A stretch of DNA of 51,584 nucleotides from Lachnospiraceae bacterium (GCA_022510615.1 JAFLTC010000013.1:1-51584), one strand, 5' to 3'; counted from the stretch's first letter, positions 1 through 8,533 are shown. The notes: a model not told the origin generated them from the letters alone. Numbers and translations are program-made.

Positions 1-2
1 TA

Positions 3-506
3 AATGTAAATGTGGCAAGTAAATCAAAAAAGAAAAAGGTTTTGGTAGTCTATTTTTCAGCAACCGGAACCACAAAGAGTGCAGCAAAAAAAATTAAAAA
101 AGCGACAGGAGGGAAATTGTATCAGATTAAAGCGGCAAACCCTTATACCAAGGCAGACTTGAACTATGATAATGATAACTGCCGGGCAAATAGAGAGCAG
201 GAAGATAGCAGTGCCAGGCCGAAGATAAAAGGAAAAGTGAAGAATATTCGTAAATATGACGTGATATTTGTAGGATATCCTATCTGGTGGGAGAAAGAAC
301 CTATGATTATCCGTACCTTTCTGGAATCCTATAAATTAAAAGGAAAGAGGATTGTGCCATTTTGTACCAGTGGTGGCAGTGGAATCTCTGGAAGTATGAA
401 AGGTGTAAAAGCGGCAGCAAAAGGTGCGAAAGTGCAGAAAGGAAAAGATTTGACGGATATGTCTTATAAGAGTGTAAAAAAATGGGTGAAGAAAAAGGTA
501 AAGTAA
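3..506 (+). CDS. Flavodoxin-like protein, probably cut at its 5' end by the window edge
   Basis: This is a flavodoxin-fold FMN-binding protein, a small redox carrier or NAD(P)H:quinone-type flavoprotein. Visible evidence: a Lys-rich start, then the beta-1/phosphate loop motif VVYFSATGTTKSAA, the mid-protein VIFVGYPIWWEKEP typical of short-chain flavodoxins, and the late strand PFCTSGGSGISGS. The reading frame is open to base 3. A GTG at 12 would give 164 residues but has no Shine-Dalgarno in the few bases available, so the true start, possibly with an export signal, likely lies outside. The protein is very basic, with long Lys runs at both ends. A strong terminator follows at 538-593. The exact redox partner cannot be told. 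Confidence 0.75.
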   Translation, partial: NVNVASKSKKKKVLVVYFSATGTTKSAAKKIKKATGGKLYQIKAANPYTKADLNYDNDNCRANREQEDSSARPKIKGKVKNIRKYDVIFVGYPIWWEKEPMIIRTFLESYKLKGKRIVPFCTSGGSGISGSMKGVKAAAKGAKVQKGKDLTDMSYKSVKKWVKKKVK

Positions 507-537
507 TCTTAAAATAGTATACTTTTTTATAGTCAAA

Positions 538-593
538 AAATGGGTTCAGAGCCGACGGAGAAAGGCTATGAACCCATTTGTGTTGTTTTTTTT
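538..593 (+). terminator. Rho-independent terminator after the flavodoxin gene
   Basis: An 11-bp perfect stem (538-548 with 569-579, arms AAATGGGTTCA and TGAACCCATTT), with a further inner AGCC/GGCT pairing, is followed by a run of T from 584 to 593. It lies 30 bases after the flavodoxin stop codon. Confidence 0.85.
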
Positions 594-642
594 CGTAAAA
601 ATATTAATGAATGAATTACCAGATTTTCTCATCAAAAAGATA

Positions 643-670
643 TTGACTTTTTAGCCTGAGAGAATATAAT
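643..670 (+). promoter_or_regulatory. Sigma-A promoter for the secreted CxxC-repeat protein
   Basis: TTGACT at 643-648 and TATAAT at 665-670 are separated by 16 bases. Transcription would start near 677, giving a leader of about 100 nt before the start codon at 776. Confidence 0.7.
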
Positions 671-685
671 GAGGTTAAAATAATA

Positions 686-721
686 ATTGCCGATTTTATG
701 GGAAATCGGGCAATATTTTTT
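686..721 (+). terminator. Leader hairpin with U-tract, terminator- or attenuator-like
   Basis: The stem ATTGCCGATTT (686-696) pairs with AAATCGGGCAAT (703-714) with a single bulge and is followed by six T (716-721). It sits about 10 nt downstream of the predicted transcription start, so most transcripts could stop here. This is seen in sequence; the attenuator role is inferred. Confidence 0.5.
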
Positions 722-775
722 ACACATAAAATTTATTCCTTACATATAGTATATAAAAGGAAAGGAGAATGTCTT

Positions 776-3010
776 ATGAAAGTCAGAAAGAGAGTCGCAT
801 GTTCATTCATGATACTCGCCCTGATAATCAGTACGGTAGTGGGTACGACGACGGTTCCGACACAGGCTGCATCATCTAAGGTAGGTATTGCGGGAAAAAC
901 AATTACCAGTGGGAAGTACCGTTACAAGGTTATTTCCGTAAAAGGGAAAAAGGGTATGGCCACCCTTATCGGAGCCAAAAAGAAAAAGGTTACATCTGTG
1001 AAAATACCGGAAAAAGTGAAAAGTATGGGGTATACACTGACGGTAACCGGTATTGGCAATAAGGCATTTAAAAATGATACAAAACTGAAAATCGTGACAA
1101 CTAATTCTGAGCTGACAGTGATTGGAGGCAAGGCATTTTCCGGTTGCAGCAAATTGAATAAAATTCATATTTCTTCAAAAAAATTAAAGAGTGTAGGTAA
1201 AAATGCTTTGAAGGGAATTAGCAAAAAGGCTGTCATTGAAGTACCGGGTGAATTAAAGAGCACATATATAAAGCTGTTGAGTGGCAAAGGACAGACATCT
1301 ACTGTGAAAATCCAGGCATTGGATGAAAGGCCGGTAGTAACAGTGCCGGCGGTACAGGATAAAAAGAAGGCCGGACAGCCACAGGTGCTTCCGGCACCGA
1401 AAAATGAGCAGTCACGGGTAATTCCGGTACCGACAGAACCGGCACAGGAGACCCCGGCGCAGGAGGCTCCGGGAGCGGATGAACCACAGACGTTGCCGGC
1501 GGATCCGTCACGGGAAACACCGATACCGATAGAACCGGCACAGGAGACCCCGGCACAAGAGGCTCCGGGAGCGGATGAGCCACAGACGTTGCCGGCAGAT
1601 CCGCCGCTACTTGTACATCAGCATAACTATTCTGAATGGGAGACGACGGTGGAGGCTACCTGTGTTGCCACGGGAACAGAGGAGAGGGAATGCATAACGT
1701 GTGGAGCAAAGGAAACACGTAGCATAGCAAAGAAGACGGAGCATACATTGGGAGCATGGTATACCATTAGAGAAACCTCTTGTGTAATCGGTGGTGTGGA
1801 TGAGAGAGCTTGTTTGCTCTGCGGTGTAAAAGAAACAAGACAGACTCAGGCACTTCCCCATACGCTGGTAAGTAATGGGGATGTAGCACCAACCTGTACC
1901 GCGAGGGGACAGCACAGAACCCGGTGTTCTGTCTGCGGTCAGCAATTCTTTAGCTTTACCGGTCAGGCTCTGGGACACAACTACGCAGAAGACTATACCG
2001 TTGACGTGGCTGCCACCTGCTTAAAGACGGGTTCCCGGTCCAGACATTGTCTGAATGCGGGGTGTGATTCGAAAGCAGATGTGATCGTGATTCCGGCAAC
2101 CGGTCACCAGTGGGGTGAATATAAAGTAACGAAGGAACCTGACTGTACTGCTTGTGGTTCGAAATTCAGAACCTGTGATGTCTGTAAGACCATAGAAACG
2201 GCGAGTGTTCAGCCTCTGGGTCATGATTATGATACGAAATATACAGTGGACGAACCGGCTACCTGTACGGAGGTTGGTTGGGAATCTATCCACTGCCGGA
2301 GAGAGGGCTGTAACGGTTCCTATATGAAGAAAGTGATTCCTTATGCTTCGCACAAATATGAGCAAACTTCTGTGACGAAGAAGGCCACCTGTGTGGAGAA
2401 TGGTGAGGGAATTGAGACATGTACTGTTTGCCGGAAGGAAAGAACAGTTGTGATTCCCTCCGTTGAAACTCATAACTGGGGAGAAGAACCGGTAGTGGAA
2501 TATATCAATGAATGCAGAGGTTCTAACAGATACAAAGAATGTGTTGATTGTGGTAAGCGTTTGACATTATACCCTCTTCCGGGTAAAGGACATAATTGGA
2601 CCACAGCAGATTATGTGACTGCCAAATGCGCAGATTGTGGTATCAGTGCACCGAATTGGACGAATGAGTGGGCAAGAACACATTGTGAGTCTGAGCCACC
2701 ATATGGTCTTCTTCCGGAATGCAAAGCGAGGGGAGAAAAGGAAAGAACCCGTGTTGTGTGGATTGTATGGTTTAAGGCAGATACTACCATGAGCGAAGGC
2801 TTCCATGGTGAAGAATATGCCGGCAAAGATGGAATTATTGATGCGGATTATAAATTTAGTGCTACCGCTCCGAAAGCAAAAGACGGGTATGAATTTGTTG
2901 GCTGGGTAAATGCAGGGACCGGTGATGGCATTTCGAAAAATGAAACCATTCGCCTTGGTTGGGAATACATGGATGTGACAGTAGAAGCTAAGTATCAGCC
3001 AGTGAAATAA
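776..3010 (+). CDS. Secreted protein: signal peptide, BspA-like leucine-rich part, Pro-rich tandem repeat, about nine CxxC modules, InlB-type C-terminus
   Basis: The start at 776 (744 aa) is preferred over an upstream in-frame ATG because AAAGGAG lies just before it and an Sec signal peptide follows at once (basic MKVRKR, hydrophobic core, cleavage near TQAAS). Residues about 35-175 carry BspA/LRR_5-like units (GIGNKAFKND..L, GGKAFSGCSKLNKI). Next come two 32-residue Pro/Glu repeats. From about 275 there are roughly nine modules, each with a His/Trp strand, an ATC...G turn and a CxxC or CxxxxC pair (ECITCG, ACLLCG, RCSVCG, TCDVCK, ECVDCG), resembling extracellular zinc-ribbon-like repeats of clostridial surface proteins. 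The last 70 residues look like a Listeria-Bacteroides (InlB B) repeat (FSATAPKAKDGYEFVGW). There is no LPXTG or transmembrane anchor. A surface binding or adhesion role is inferred; the ligand is unknown. Confidence 0.8.
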   Translation: MKVRKRVACSFMILALIISTVVGTTTVPTQAASSKVGIAGKTITSGKYRYKVISVKGKKGMATLIGAKKKKVTSVKIPEKVKSMGYTLTVTGIGNKAFKNDTKLKIVTTNSELTVIGGKAFSGCSKLNKIHISSKKLKSVGKNALKGISKKAVIEVPGELKSTYIKLLSGKGQTSTVKIQALDERPVVTVPAVQDKKKAGQPQVLPAPKNEQSRVIPVPTEPAQETPAQEAPGADEPQTLPADPSRETPIPIEPAQETPAQEAPGADEPQTLPADPPLLVHQHNYSEWETTVEATCVATGTEERECITCGAKETRSIAKKTEHTLGAWYTIRETSCVIGGVDERACLLCGVKETRQTQALPHTLVSNGDVAPTCTARGQHRTRCSVCGQQFFSFTGQALGHNYAEDYTVDVAATCLKTGSRSRHCLNAGCDSKADVIVIPATGHQWGEYKVTKEPDCTACGSKFRTCDVCKTIETASVQPLGHDYDTKYTVDEPATCTEVGWESIHCRREGCNGSYMKKVIPYASHKYEQTSVTKKATCVENGEGIETCTVCRKERTVVIPSVETHNWGEEPVVEYINECRGSNRYKECVDCGKRLTLYPLPGKGHNWTTADYVTAKCADCGISAPNWTNEWARTHCESEPPYGLLPECKARGEKERTRVVWIVWFKADTTMSEGFHGEEYAGKDGIIDADYKFSATAPKAKDGYEFVGWVNAGTGDGISKNETIRLGWEYMDVTVEAKYQPVK
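1412..1603 (+). repeat. Two tandem 96-bp repeats encoding a Pro/Glu-rich spacer
   Basis: Unit 1412-1507 is repeated at 1508-1603 with few differences. Each encodes a 32-residue unit containing EPAQETPAQEAPGADEP. It forms the linker between the leucine-rich part and the CxxC modules. Confidence 0.85.
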
Positions 3011-3073
3011 AAAGTCATAAGATAACGAGTTTTAACTGATAAATACAAAAGATAAGCAGCCAAAAGGCAAGCG

Positions 3074-3106
3074 AGGCGTCAACCGACTGGTTGACGTCTT
3101 GTTTTT
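3074..3106 (+). terminator. Rho-independent terminator after the CxxC-repeat protein
   Basis: The stem AGGCGTCAACC / GGTTGACGTCT (one G-U pair) with a GACT loop is followed by a TGTTTTT tract, 65 bases after the stop codon at 3010. Confidence 0.8.
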
Positions 3107-3149
3107 CGTAAAGACTCTTGTTTTTTTGAGTAGAAAAGCGGTTTTTGCT

Positions 3150-3177
3150 TTGATATCAGAACTTTTTGTGTTATACT
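3150..3177 (+). promoter_or_regulatory. Sigma-A promoter for the 3202-6814 operon (membrane pair, cdaA, cdaR)
   Basis: TTGATA at 3150-3155 and TATACT at 3172-3177 are spaced by 16 bases, just upstream of the TTG start at 3202. Confidence 0.65.
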
Positions 3178-3201
3178 AAAAAATAGAATGGGGGTGCTGC
3201 T

Positions 3202-3618
3202 TTGCTCAGTGAAGAGAAAATAAAAAAAATGATTCGTCTGTCGGATTATGAAAATGGTCAGGGCAGCATTGATTTGGAGCGGACAAAATTTATGAAAATG
3301 GATTATGTGCGCTTTCAGGTAATTAAGACGATACTTTCAGTTGCCGTTTCCGGTGTTCTGGTTTTATGTCTTGTGATATTATATCATCTGGAATATGTGA
3401 TGACAAATGCTCTCGTTTTGCCATACCATACCTATGCCCTTGTGGGCGGTAGTGCTCTTTTGGCAGCAGAGGCAGTAGCGATTTTTATTACCTGCCGGTT
3501 TGCCTCCCGCAAGTATGAGGAATCAAAAATACGGGTAAAGGAGTATTTTGTGACATTACATGATTTGCTGGATTTATATGAGAAAGAGGAACAGGGACAG
3601 GAGGACAATGCCCTATGA
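3202..3618 (+). CDS. Unknown small membrane protein, first gene of the cdaA operon
   Basis: 138 residues. The start is TTG, supported by GGGGG 7-10 nt upstream. The N-terminal ~35 residues are charged and soluble. Two membrane spans follow (about 44-68 and 78-98), then a charged, helical C-terminus (KYEESKIRVKEYF...LYEKEEQGQEDN). I do not recognise a family. The stop overlaps the next start as ATGA (3615-3618), which implies translational coupling with the following membrane protein and one shared function. The position in front of the c-di-AMP synthase genes suggests an envelope or signalling link, but nothing in the sequence proves one. Confidence 0.8.
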   Translation: MLSEEKIKKMIRLSDYENGQGSIDLERTKFMKMDYVRFQVIKTILSVAVSGVLVLCLVILYHLEYVMTNALVLPYHTYALVGGSALLAAEAVAIFITCRFASRKYEESKIRVKEYFVTLHDLLDLYEKEEQGQEDNAL

Positions 3619-4631
3619 TGACGCTGCTTGTTTTAAAGAGCAAAATTAAGAATTTCTATGAAAAGCATTACCGCATGGCAAGAAGTGTTTTAAAATTTCT
3701 TGTTGTATTGGCGGCTCTTTTGATTATCACGGGGCGTCTGGATTATTATCCGGGTTTTGAAAATCTCTGGCTATTGTTTGCCATTTCCCTGATTTGTGCC
3801 GTGACGCCGGATGTGATTTCCGGTCTTTGCATTTTCTTGGTGATTTGCGTAGAAACGGCGCAGGTATCACCAATTCTGACTTTTGTCATTTTATTGATGA
3901 TGCTCATATATTTTCTGCTGTTTGGAAGGCTGGGACAAAAGCAGTATGTGCTGATATTTCTCGTTCCGCTGATGACGACAATACAAATTGGCTATATAGT
4001 TCCGATTGTGGCGGCATTATTTGTTTCCCCGGTATTTTTACCGGCTCTTGCCATGGGAGTTTTACTTCAGTTTTTGATAAACGGTGTGGCAGAGTATGGG
4101 TTGGCAGTGTCGAAAAGCGGAAGTGTGGAAAATGTTTTGGAGCCATTGCAGTATTTGTTTGCTTATCTGATGAGAAATCGCCTGATGCTTGTTACATTAG
4201 CTTCCTTTTGCCTGTCTTTTCTCTGTATTTATATCATTCGGAGAAGAAAGTTTAAATACGGTGCCCAGACAGCAATTCTGGTGGGGGCGATTTTGTTAAT
4301 GGCCGTGGAGCTTTTGAGCAATATTGTGTGGGAGCTTAATCTGAATCTGTTTTTGCTTCTGTTACAGATGCTTATTTCTTTGGTGATTGCCTATGTTATT
4401 CAGTTCTTCCATATGACATTGGATTATCATGGAACGAGGAAGCTACAGTTTGAGGATGCCGAATATTATTATTATGTGACGGCAATTCCGAAATTTAAAG
4501 TGGCAGCCGAAGATAAAACGGTAACGCAGATTGTACCGGAGGAAGAGGATGGCGCCTTTGATTTAAGAGAGGAACTGGAAAAGGCACTGGAGGAAGAACG
4601 GGCAGAAAAGGAATCGGATGTTTTGCAGTAA
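3615..4631 (+). CDS. Unknown polytopic membrane protein upstream of cdaA
   Basis: 338 residues with about eight to nine hydrophobic segments between residues 25 and 265 (LVVLAALLIITGRL, WLLFAISLICAV, ILTFVILLMMLIYFLLF, VLIFLVPLMTTIQIGYIV and others), then a cytosolic tail of about 70 residues that is very acidic (VPEEEDG..LREELEKALEEERAEKE). A YYYYVT stretch marks the junction. The start overlaps the previous stop (ATGA). The next gene, cdaA, begins 22 bases downstream, so the two unknown membrane genes, cdaA and cdaR form one transcription unit. No catalytic motif is visible. A membrane partner of the cyclase is possible but is inference from position only. Confidence 0.8.
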   Translation: MMTLLVLKSKIKNFYEKHYRMARSVLKFLVVLAALLIITGRLDYYPGFENLWLLFAISLICAVTPDVISGLCIFLVICVETAQVSPILTFVILLMMLIYFLLFGRLGQKQYVLIFLVPLMTTIQIGYIVPIVAALFVSPVFLPALAMGVLLQFLINGVAEYGLAVSKSGSVENVLEPLQYLFAYLMRNRLMLVTLASFCLSFLCIYIIRRRKFKYGAQTAILVGAILLMAVELLSNIVWELNLNLFLLLLQMLISLVIAYVIQFFHMTLDYHGTRKLQFEDAEYYYYVTAIPKFKVAAEDKTVTQIVPEEEDGAFDLREELEKALEEERAEKESDVLQ

Positions 4632-4653
4632 ATGACAAGGATGGAGAATCGAT

Positions 4654-5535
4654 ATGGATGCAATCGTTAGTTTTTTTCGAAATTATGTGGTATGGCTTAC
4701 GATACCGGATTTTACCGTTACGGATGTTCTGGAAATCGTTATTATTGCCTATGCCTTTTATCATATTATCCTGTGGATTAAGGACACAAGGGCGTGGATG
4801 CTGCTAAAGGGCATGACCCTGCTTGGTCTGATATTTTTAGCTGCCGTGATTCTGGAAATGAATGTGGTTTTATGGGTATTCCGAAATGCGATGGTAGTGG
4901 GAATTATGGCACTGGTTGTAATTTTCCAGCCGGAACTTCGGGGAGCTCTGGAACAGCTGGGGCGGAAAAATATTCTGGGAAGTCTGACTTCCTTTGATAA
5001 TCAGAAAAATAAAAATGAACGGTATTCCGAAAAGAGTATGCAGGCGATCATCAAGGCTGTGTATGATATGGCAAAGGTAAAGACCGGAGCCTTGATTGTG
5101 GTGGAGAAAAATATTCAGTGTAGAGAGTATGAGCGTACCGGTATTCCTATTGATTCAGAAATCAGCAGCCAGCTGTTAGTGAATATTTTTGAACATAATA
5201 CACCGCTTCATGACGGTGCTGTCTTACTCCGGGACAACCGGATTGTAGCCGCTACCTGCTATCTTCCGCTGTCCAATAATCTGGAGGTCAGCAAGGAACT
5301 GGGAACCAGACACCGTGCGGGAATGGGAATCAGTGAGGTTTCGGATTCTCTGACAATTATTGTTTCGGAGGAAACAGGTTTTGTTTCGCTGGCCTGTGAC
5401 GGGAAGCTGTACCGGAAAATTGATGCGGATACGTTACAGCTTCGATTAGCGGAGGTATCAAAACGAAATCCGGAGGACCGGAGGAAAAAATGGTGGAAGG
5501 GAAGGCGGAAAAATGAAAATAAAGGCAATGAGTAA
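4654..5535 (+). CDS. cdaA: Diadenylate cyclase CdaA (c-di-AMP synthase)
   Basis: A membrane-bound DAC-domain enzyme that joins two ATP into cyclic di-AMP, the second messenger for potassium, osmotic and cell-wall homeostasis. 293 residues, within the usual CdaA range. Three N-terminal membrane segments (about 24-42, 52-70 and 76-92) are followed by the DAC domain. The signature DGA is at 187-189 (LHDGAVLLRDNRIVAA) and GTRHRA at 217-222, the two motifs that bind and position ATP. The C-terminal tail is basic (RKKWWKGRRKNENK). The end overlaps the start of cdaR by 23 bases, the conserved arrangement in Firmicutes, where the YbbR-domain protein regulates the cyclase. Identification is firm. Confidence 0.97.
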   Translation: MDAIVSFFRNYVVWLTIPDFTVTDVLEIVIIAYAFYHIILWIKDTRAWMLLKGMTLLGLIFLAAVILEMNVVLWVFRNAMVVGIMALVVIFQPELRGALEQLGRKNILGSLTSFDNQKNKNERYSEKSMQAIIKAVYDMAKVKTGALIVVEKNIQCREYERTGIPIDSEISSQLLVNIFEHNTPLHDGAVLLRDNRIVAATCYLPLSNNLEVSKELGTRHRAGMGISEVSDSLTIIVSEETGFVSLACDGKLYRKIDADTLQLRLAEVSKRNPEDRRKKWWKGRRKNENKGNE

Positions 5536-6814
5536 TCTTGTTTTGAAAATTATATCGATAATTGCGGCCTTTCTGTTCTGGCTGGTTATTATTAATATTA
5601 CAGACCCTACAACCTCTATGACATTCCATGATATACCGGTTGAGGTGCTGAATGAAAATGTCATTACCTCAGCGAACCAGGTGTATGAGATAGAGGATGG
5701 GGATAAGGTTGAGGTCACTGTAAGGGGTAAGAGGAGCTTTGTGGAAAGACTTACCGAAGATGATTTTACGGCAACGGCGGATTTGAGTCAGTTATCAAAA
5801 GTAAATGCCGTCAACATTCATGTTAAGCTGAACAAAACCTCCAAATCAAATGTCGAGGTCGACTGGGGAAATGCCGTCATGAAGGTAAAACTGGAAAAAC
5901 GTGTGACCAGAAAGTTTAAGGTTGAGGTGGCGCATCAGGGAGAATTAAGTGAAAACTATGTGCTGGGGGAAATGGTAGCACGGCCAAATATTGTGGAAGT
6001 ATCCTGCGGGGAATCGAAATTTAAGAAGATTGACCATGTGGGAGTTATGGTTATGTTGAATGGCGAGAGTGGGGATTTTGAAAGCGAATACAGTCCCATT
6101 TTGTATGATGAGGACGGGGATGCACTGGATGGCACCAATGTTACCTTCAGTAATAATAGAATACAAGTTTCTACTAAGGTTCTTGCCACGAAGCTGGTGC
6201 CGATTCATGTGGATACGACGGGGGCTCCGGCAGAGGGATACCGTCTGATTCAGACGGATTATAAACCGGAAAGCATACGGGTATCCGGTTCTAACGAGGC
6301 ATTGGAAGAGGATATATCCATCCGGATTCCGATTGATGTATCCGGGGCGAAAAAGGATGTGGAGCGGGAGATTGTGTTATCGGAATATCTTCCGGCAAAT
6401 CTAACGGTAGTGGATGATATTGAAACAGTTTCTGTCCGGTGTGAAATTGAGAGGAACGGAAGACGTACCTTTACGCTGACTGCTACAGATATTGCCGTCA
6501 AAAATCTGCCGACGAACTGTACGATGGAATTTGAGGATGCCAATACGCGGCATTCGGTTACTCTCTTAGGAGAGGAGGAAAATCTGGCAGAGATGTCGCT
6601 TTCGGATTTGGGAGCCTATGTCGATTTGTCCGGACTGGGTGCCGGCACACATCTGTTGGATGTTCAGTTTGGACTGCCGGTTTCTGTAAAATTAAAAAAT
6701 AAAATTAGGGTTAAAGTTGTTTTAAAGTCACAGGATTCCGGGGAAAACAGCACGGAAGAGCCGGCAGAAACGCCGGCAACGACCGTGATGCCGTTTTCTG
6801 AAAATCAGGGTTAG
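5513..6814 (+). CDS. cdaR: CdaA regulator CdaR (YbbR-domain protein)
   Basis: 433 residues. One N-terminal transmembrane helix (ILKIISIIAAFLFWLVIIN region, about 9-26) is followed by an extracytoplasmic run of beta-rich YbbR domains, roughly residues 40-400, with the typical spaced phrases VEVLNENVITS, VEVTVRGKRSFVERL, VVARPNIVEVSG-like and KPESIRVSGSNEAL. The tail is Ser/Thr/Pro-rich (STEEPAETPATTV). The protein modulates CdaA activity at the membrane in Bacillus, Listeria and Staphylococcus; that role is taken from the family. The gene starts inside cdaA (23-bp overlap), so the pair is coupled. leuA follows after 45 bases. Confidence 0.95.
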   Translation: MKIKAMSNLVLKIISIIAAFLFWLVIINITDPTTSMTFHDIPVEVLNENVITSANQVYEIEDGDKVEVTVRGKRSFVERLTEDDFTATADLSQLSKVNAVNIHVKLNKTSKSNVEVDWGNAVMKVKLEKRVTRKFKVEVAHQGELSENYVLGEMVARPNIVEVSCGESKFKKIDHVGVMVMLNGESGDFESEYSPILYDEDGDALDGTNVTFSNNRIQVSTKVLATKLVPIHVDTTGAPAEGYRLIQTDYKPESIRVSGSNEALEEDISIRIPIDVSGAKKDVEREIVLSEYLPANLTVVDDIETVSVRCEIERNGRRTFTLTATDIAVKNLPTNCTMEFEDANTRHSVTLLGEEENLAEMSLSDLGAYVDLSGLGAGTHLLDVQFGLPVSVKLKNKIRVKVVLKSQDSGENSTEEPAETPATTVMPFSENQG

Positions 6815-6859
6815 TATGGCAGGAAGTGGAAACAGGTAGAAAATCAGGAGGAAAAAGAA

Positions 6860-8533
6860 ATGTTGAATTATAAAAGATATCACAGAGTACCGGTGGTGGA
6901 TTTGCCGGATCGCAAATGGCCGAATGAAGAAATTAGAAAAGCACCTATCTGGTGCAGCGTTGATTTACGAGACGGAAACCAGGCGTTGATTGAGCCTATG
7001 GTGGTGGAGGAAAAAATTGAATTCTTCAACCTTCTTGTTAAATTAGGATTTAAGGAAATAGAAATTGGGTTTCCCAGCGCTTCCCAGCTGGAATATGATT
7101 TTTTGCGGCAGCTGGTAGAGAGGAACATGATTCCGGATGATGTGACGGTCCAGGTGCTGACGCAGTGCAGAGAGCATCTGATTGAGCGTACCTTTGAATC
7201 TATACAGGGAATTAAGCGGGCCATTGTGCATATTTATAATTCGACTTCTACTTTGCAGCGGGACGTTGTTTTTAATATGTCACAAGAAGAAATCAAACAG
7301 ATTGCCATTGATGGTACAAAGCTGGTGAAGAAATATGAAAAGGATTTCCCGGGAGAGATTATTCTGGAGTATTCACCGGAGAGTTTTACCGGAACGGAGC
7401 TTCCTTATGCGCTGGAGGTCTGCGAGGCGGTAATGGATGAGTGGGGAGCTTCCAAGGAAAAGCCGGTTATTATTAACCTGCCTTCCACGGTGGAGATGAC
7501 GACCCCAAATGTATATGCCGATCAGATTGAGTGGATGGTCCGGAATTTTACCAACAGAGAACGGGTTATTGTCAGCATTCATCCTCACAATGACCGGGGA
7601 ACTGCTGTGGCAGCCTCTGAGCTTGCCATGCTTGCCGGCTGTGACCGGGTGGAGGGAACTTTGTTTGGAAACGGGGAGAGAACCGGAAATGTGGACGTTT
7701 TGAATATTGCCTACAATATGTTTTCCCAGGGAATTAATCCGGAGCTGAATCTGGAAAACGTAAATGAGATTATAGACGTATGGGAGCGGTGTAATAAAAT
7801 GAAGCTGGATATGCGTCATCCTTATGCCGGAAAGCTGGTGTTTACTGCGTTTTCCGGTTCCCATCAGGATGCTATTAACAAAGGTATCCATGCCATGACG
7901 GAAAGAAATCAGTCCTATTGGGAAGTGCCGTATCTGCCTATTGACCCAAGCGATGTGGGAAGAGAGTATGAGCCGATTGTTCGTATTAACAGCCAGTCGG
8001 GAAAAGGCGGAGTGGCCTTTGTTATGGATTCTTATTATGGATTTAAGCTGCCGAAGGGAATGCACAAAGAGTTTGCCGATGTGATTCAGGTCATCAGCGA
8101 GCGTCAGGGTGAAGTGGCACCGGAGCAGATTATGAAGGAATTTAAGGCACATTATATTGATAAAAAGGAACCGTATCATTTCAGAAAACTAAAGACAGAA
8201 GATTTATCAGAGGAAGTAGATGATGAATTTGATACGAAAGTTCATGTTGTCTACACAGACCGCGGTGAAGAGAAAACCTTTGATGTGGAGGGAAATGGTC
8301 CGATTGATGCGGTGCAGCGTGGTCTGCAGCAGGAGCTTGGAATGTCTCTGAAGGTATTGGATTATTCGGAGCATGCCCTGCAGCAGGGCTCGAACGCACA
8401 GGCAGCCGCTTATATTCATCTGCTCGATGAGAGGGAGGGGAAGGTTACCTACGGGGTAGGCATCAGTTCCAATATTACCCGTGCTTCCATCCGTGCCCTG
8501 TTCAGTGCAGTAAACCGGCTTTTGGAAGAGTAG
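6860..8533 (+). CDS. leuA: 2-isopropylmalate synthase LeuA
   Basis: Condenses acetyl-CoA with 2-oxoisovalerate, the first committed step of leucine synthesis. 557 residues, the long (LeuA type 2) form. The DRE-TIM metallolyase barrel carries DLRDGNQAL near residue 36 and the metal-binding SIHPHNDRGT near 240. The substrate loop GNGERTGNVD follows. The C-terminal ~120 residues form the LeuA allosteric/dimer domain (VDVEGNGPIDAVQRGLQ...). A GGAGG site lies 8 nt before the ATG. It follows cdaR by 45 bases with no terminator seen between them, so read-through from the cdaA operon is possible. I see no T-box or leucine attenuator in the short gap. A strong terminator follows at 8551-8577. Confidence 0.96.
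   Translation: MLNYKRYHRVPVVDLPDRKWPNEEIRKAPIWCSVDLRDGNQALIEPMVVEEKIEFFNLLVKLGFKEIEIGFPSASQLEYDFLRQLVERNMIPDDVTVQVLTQCREHLIERTFESIQGIKRAIVHIYNSTSTLQRDVVFNMSQEEIKQIAIDGTKLVKKYEKDFPGEIILEYSPESFTGTELPYALEVCEAVMDEWGASKEKPVIINLPSTVEMTTPNVYADQIEWMVRNFTNRERVIVSIHPHNDRGTAVAASELAMLAGCDRVEGTLFGNGERTGNVDVLNIAYNMFSQGINPELNLENVNEIIDVWERCNKMKLDMRHPYAGKLVFTAFSGSHQDAINKGIHAMTERNQSYWEVPYLPIDPSDVGREYEPIVRINSQSGKGGVAFVMDSYYGFKLPKGMHKEFADVIQVISERQGEVAPEQIMKEFKAHYIDKKEPYHFRKLKTEDLSEEVDDEFDTKVHVVYTDRGEEKTFDVEGNGPIDAVQRGLQQELGMSLKVLDYSEHALQQGSNAQAAAYIHLLDEREGKVTYGVGISSNITRASIRALFSAVNRLLEE

Noticed and set aside
698-775. Longer N-terminus for the secreted CxxC protein starting at 698
   Set aside because: The extra 26 codons overlap the leader terminator hairpin, lack a ribosome site and would bury the signal peptide; 776 has AAAGGAG and an immediate signal sequence.
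6815-6859. T-box or leucine leader peptide before leuA
   Set aside because: The gap to cdaR is only 45 bases and holds just the ribosome site.
7373-8179. 268-codon minus-strand ORF inside leuA
   Set aside because: It is a shadow of the strong leuA frame, has no ribosome site and its translation shows no family motif.
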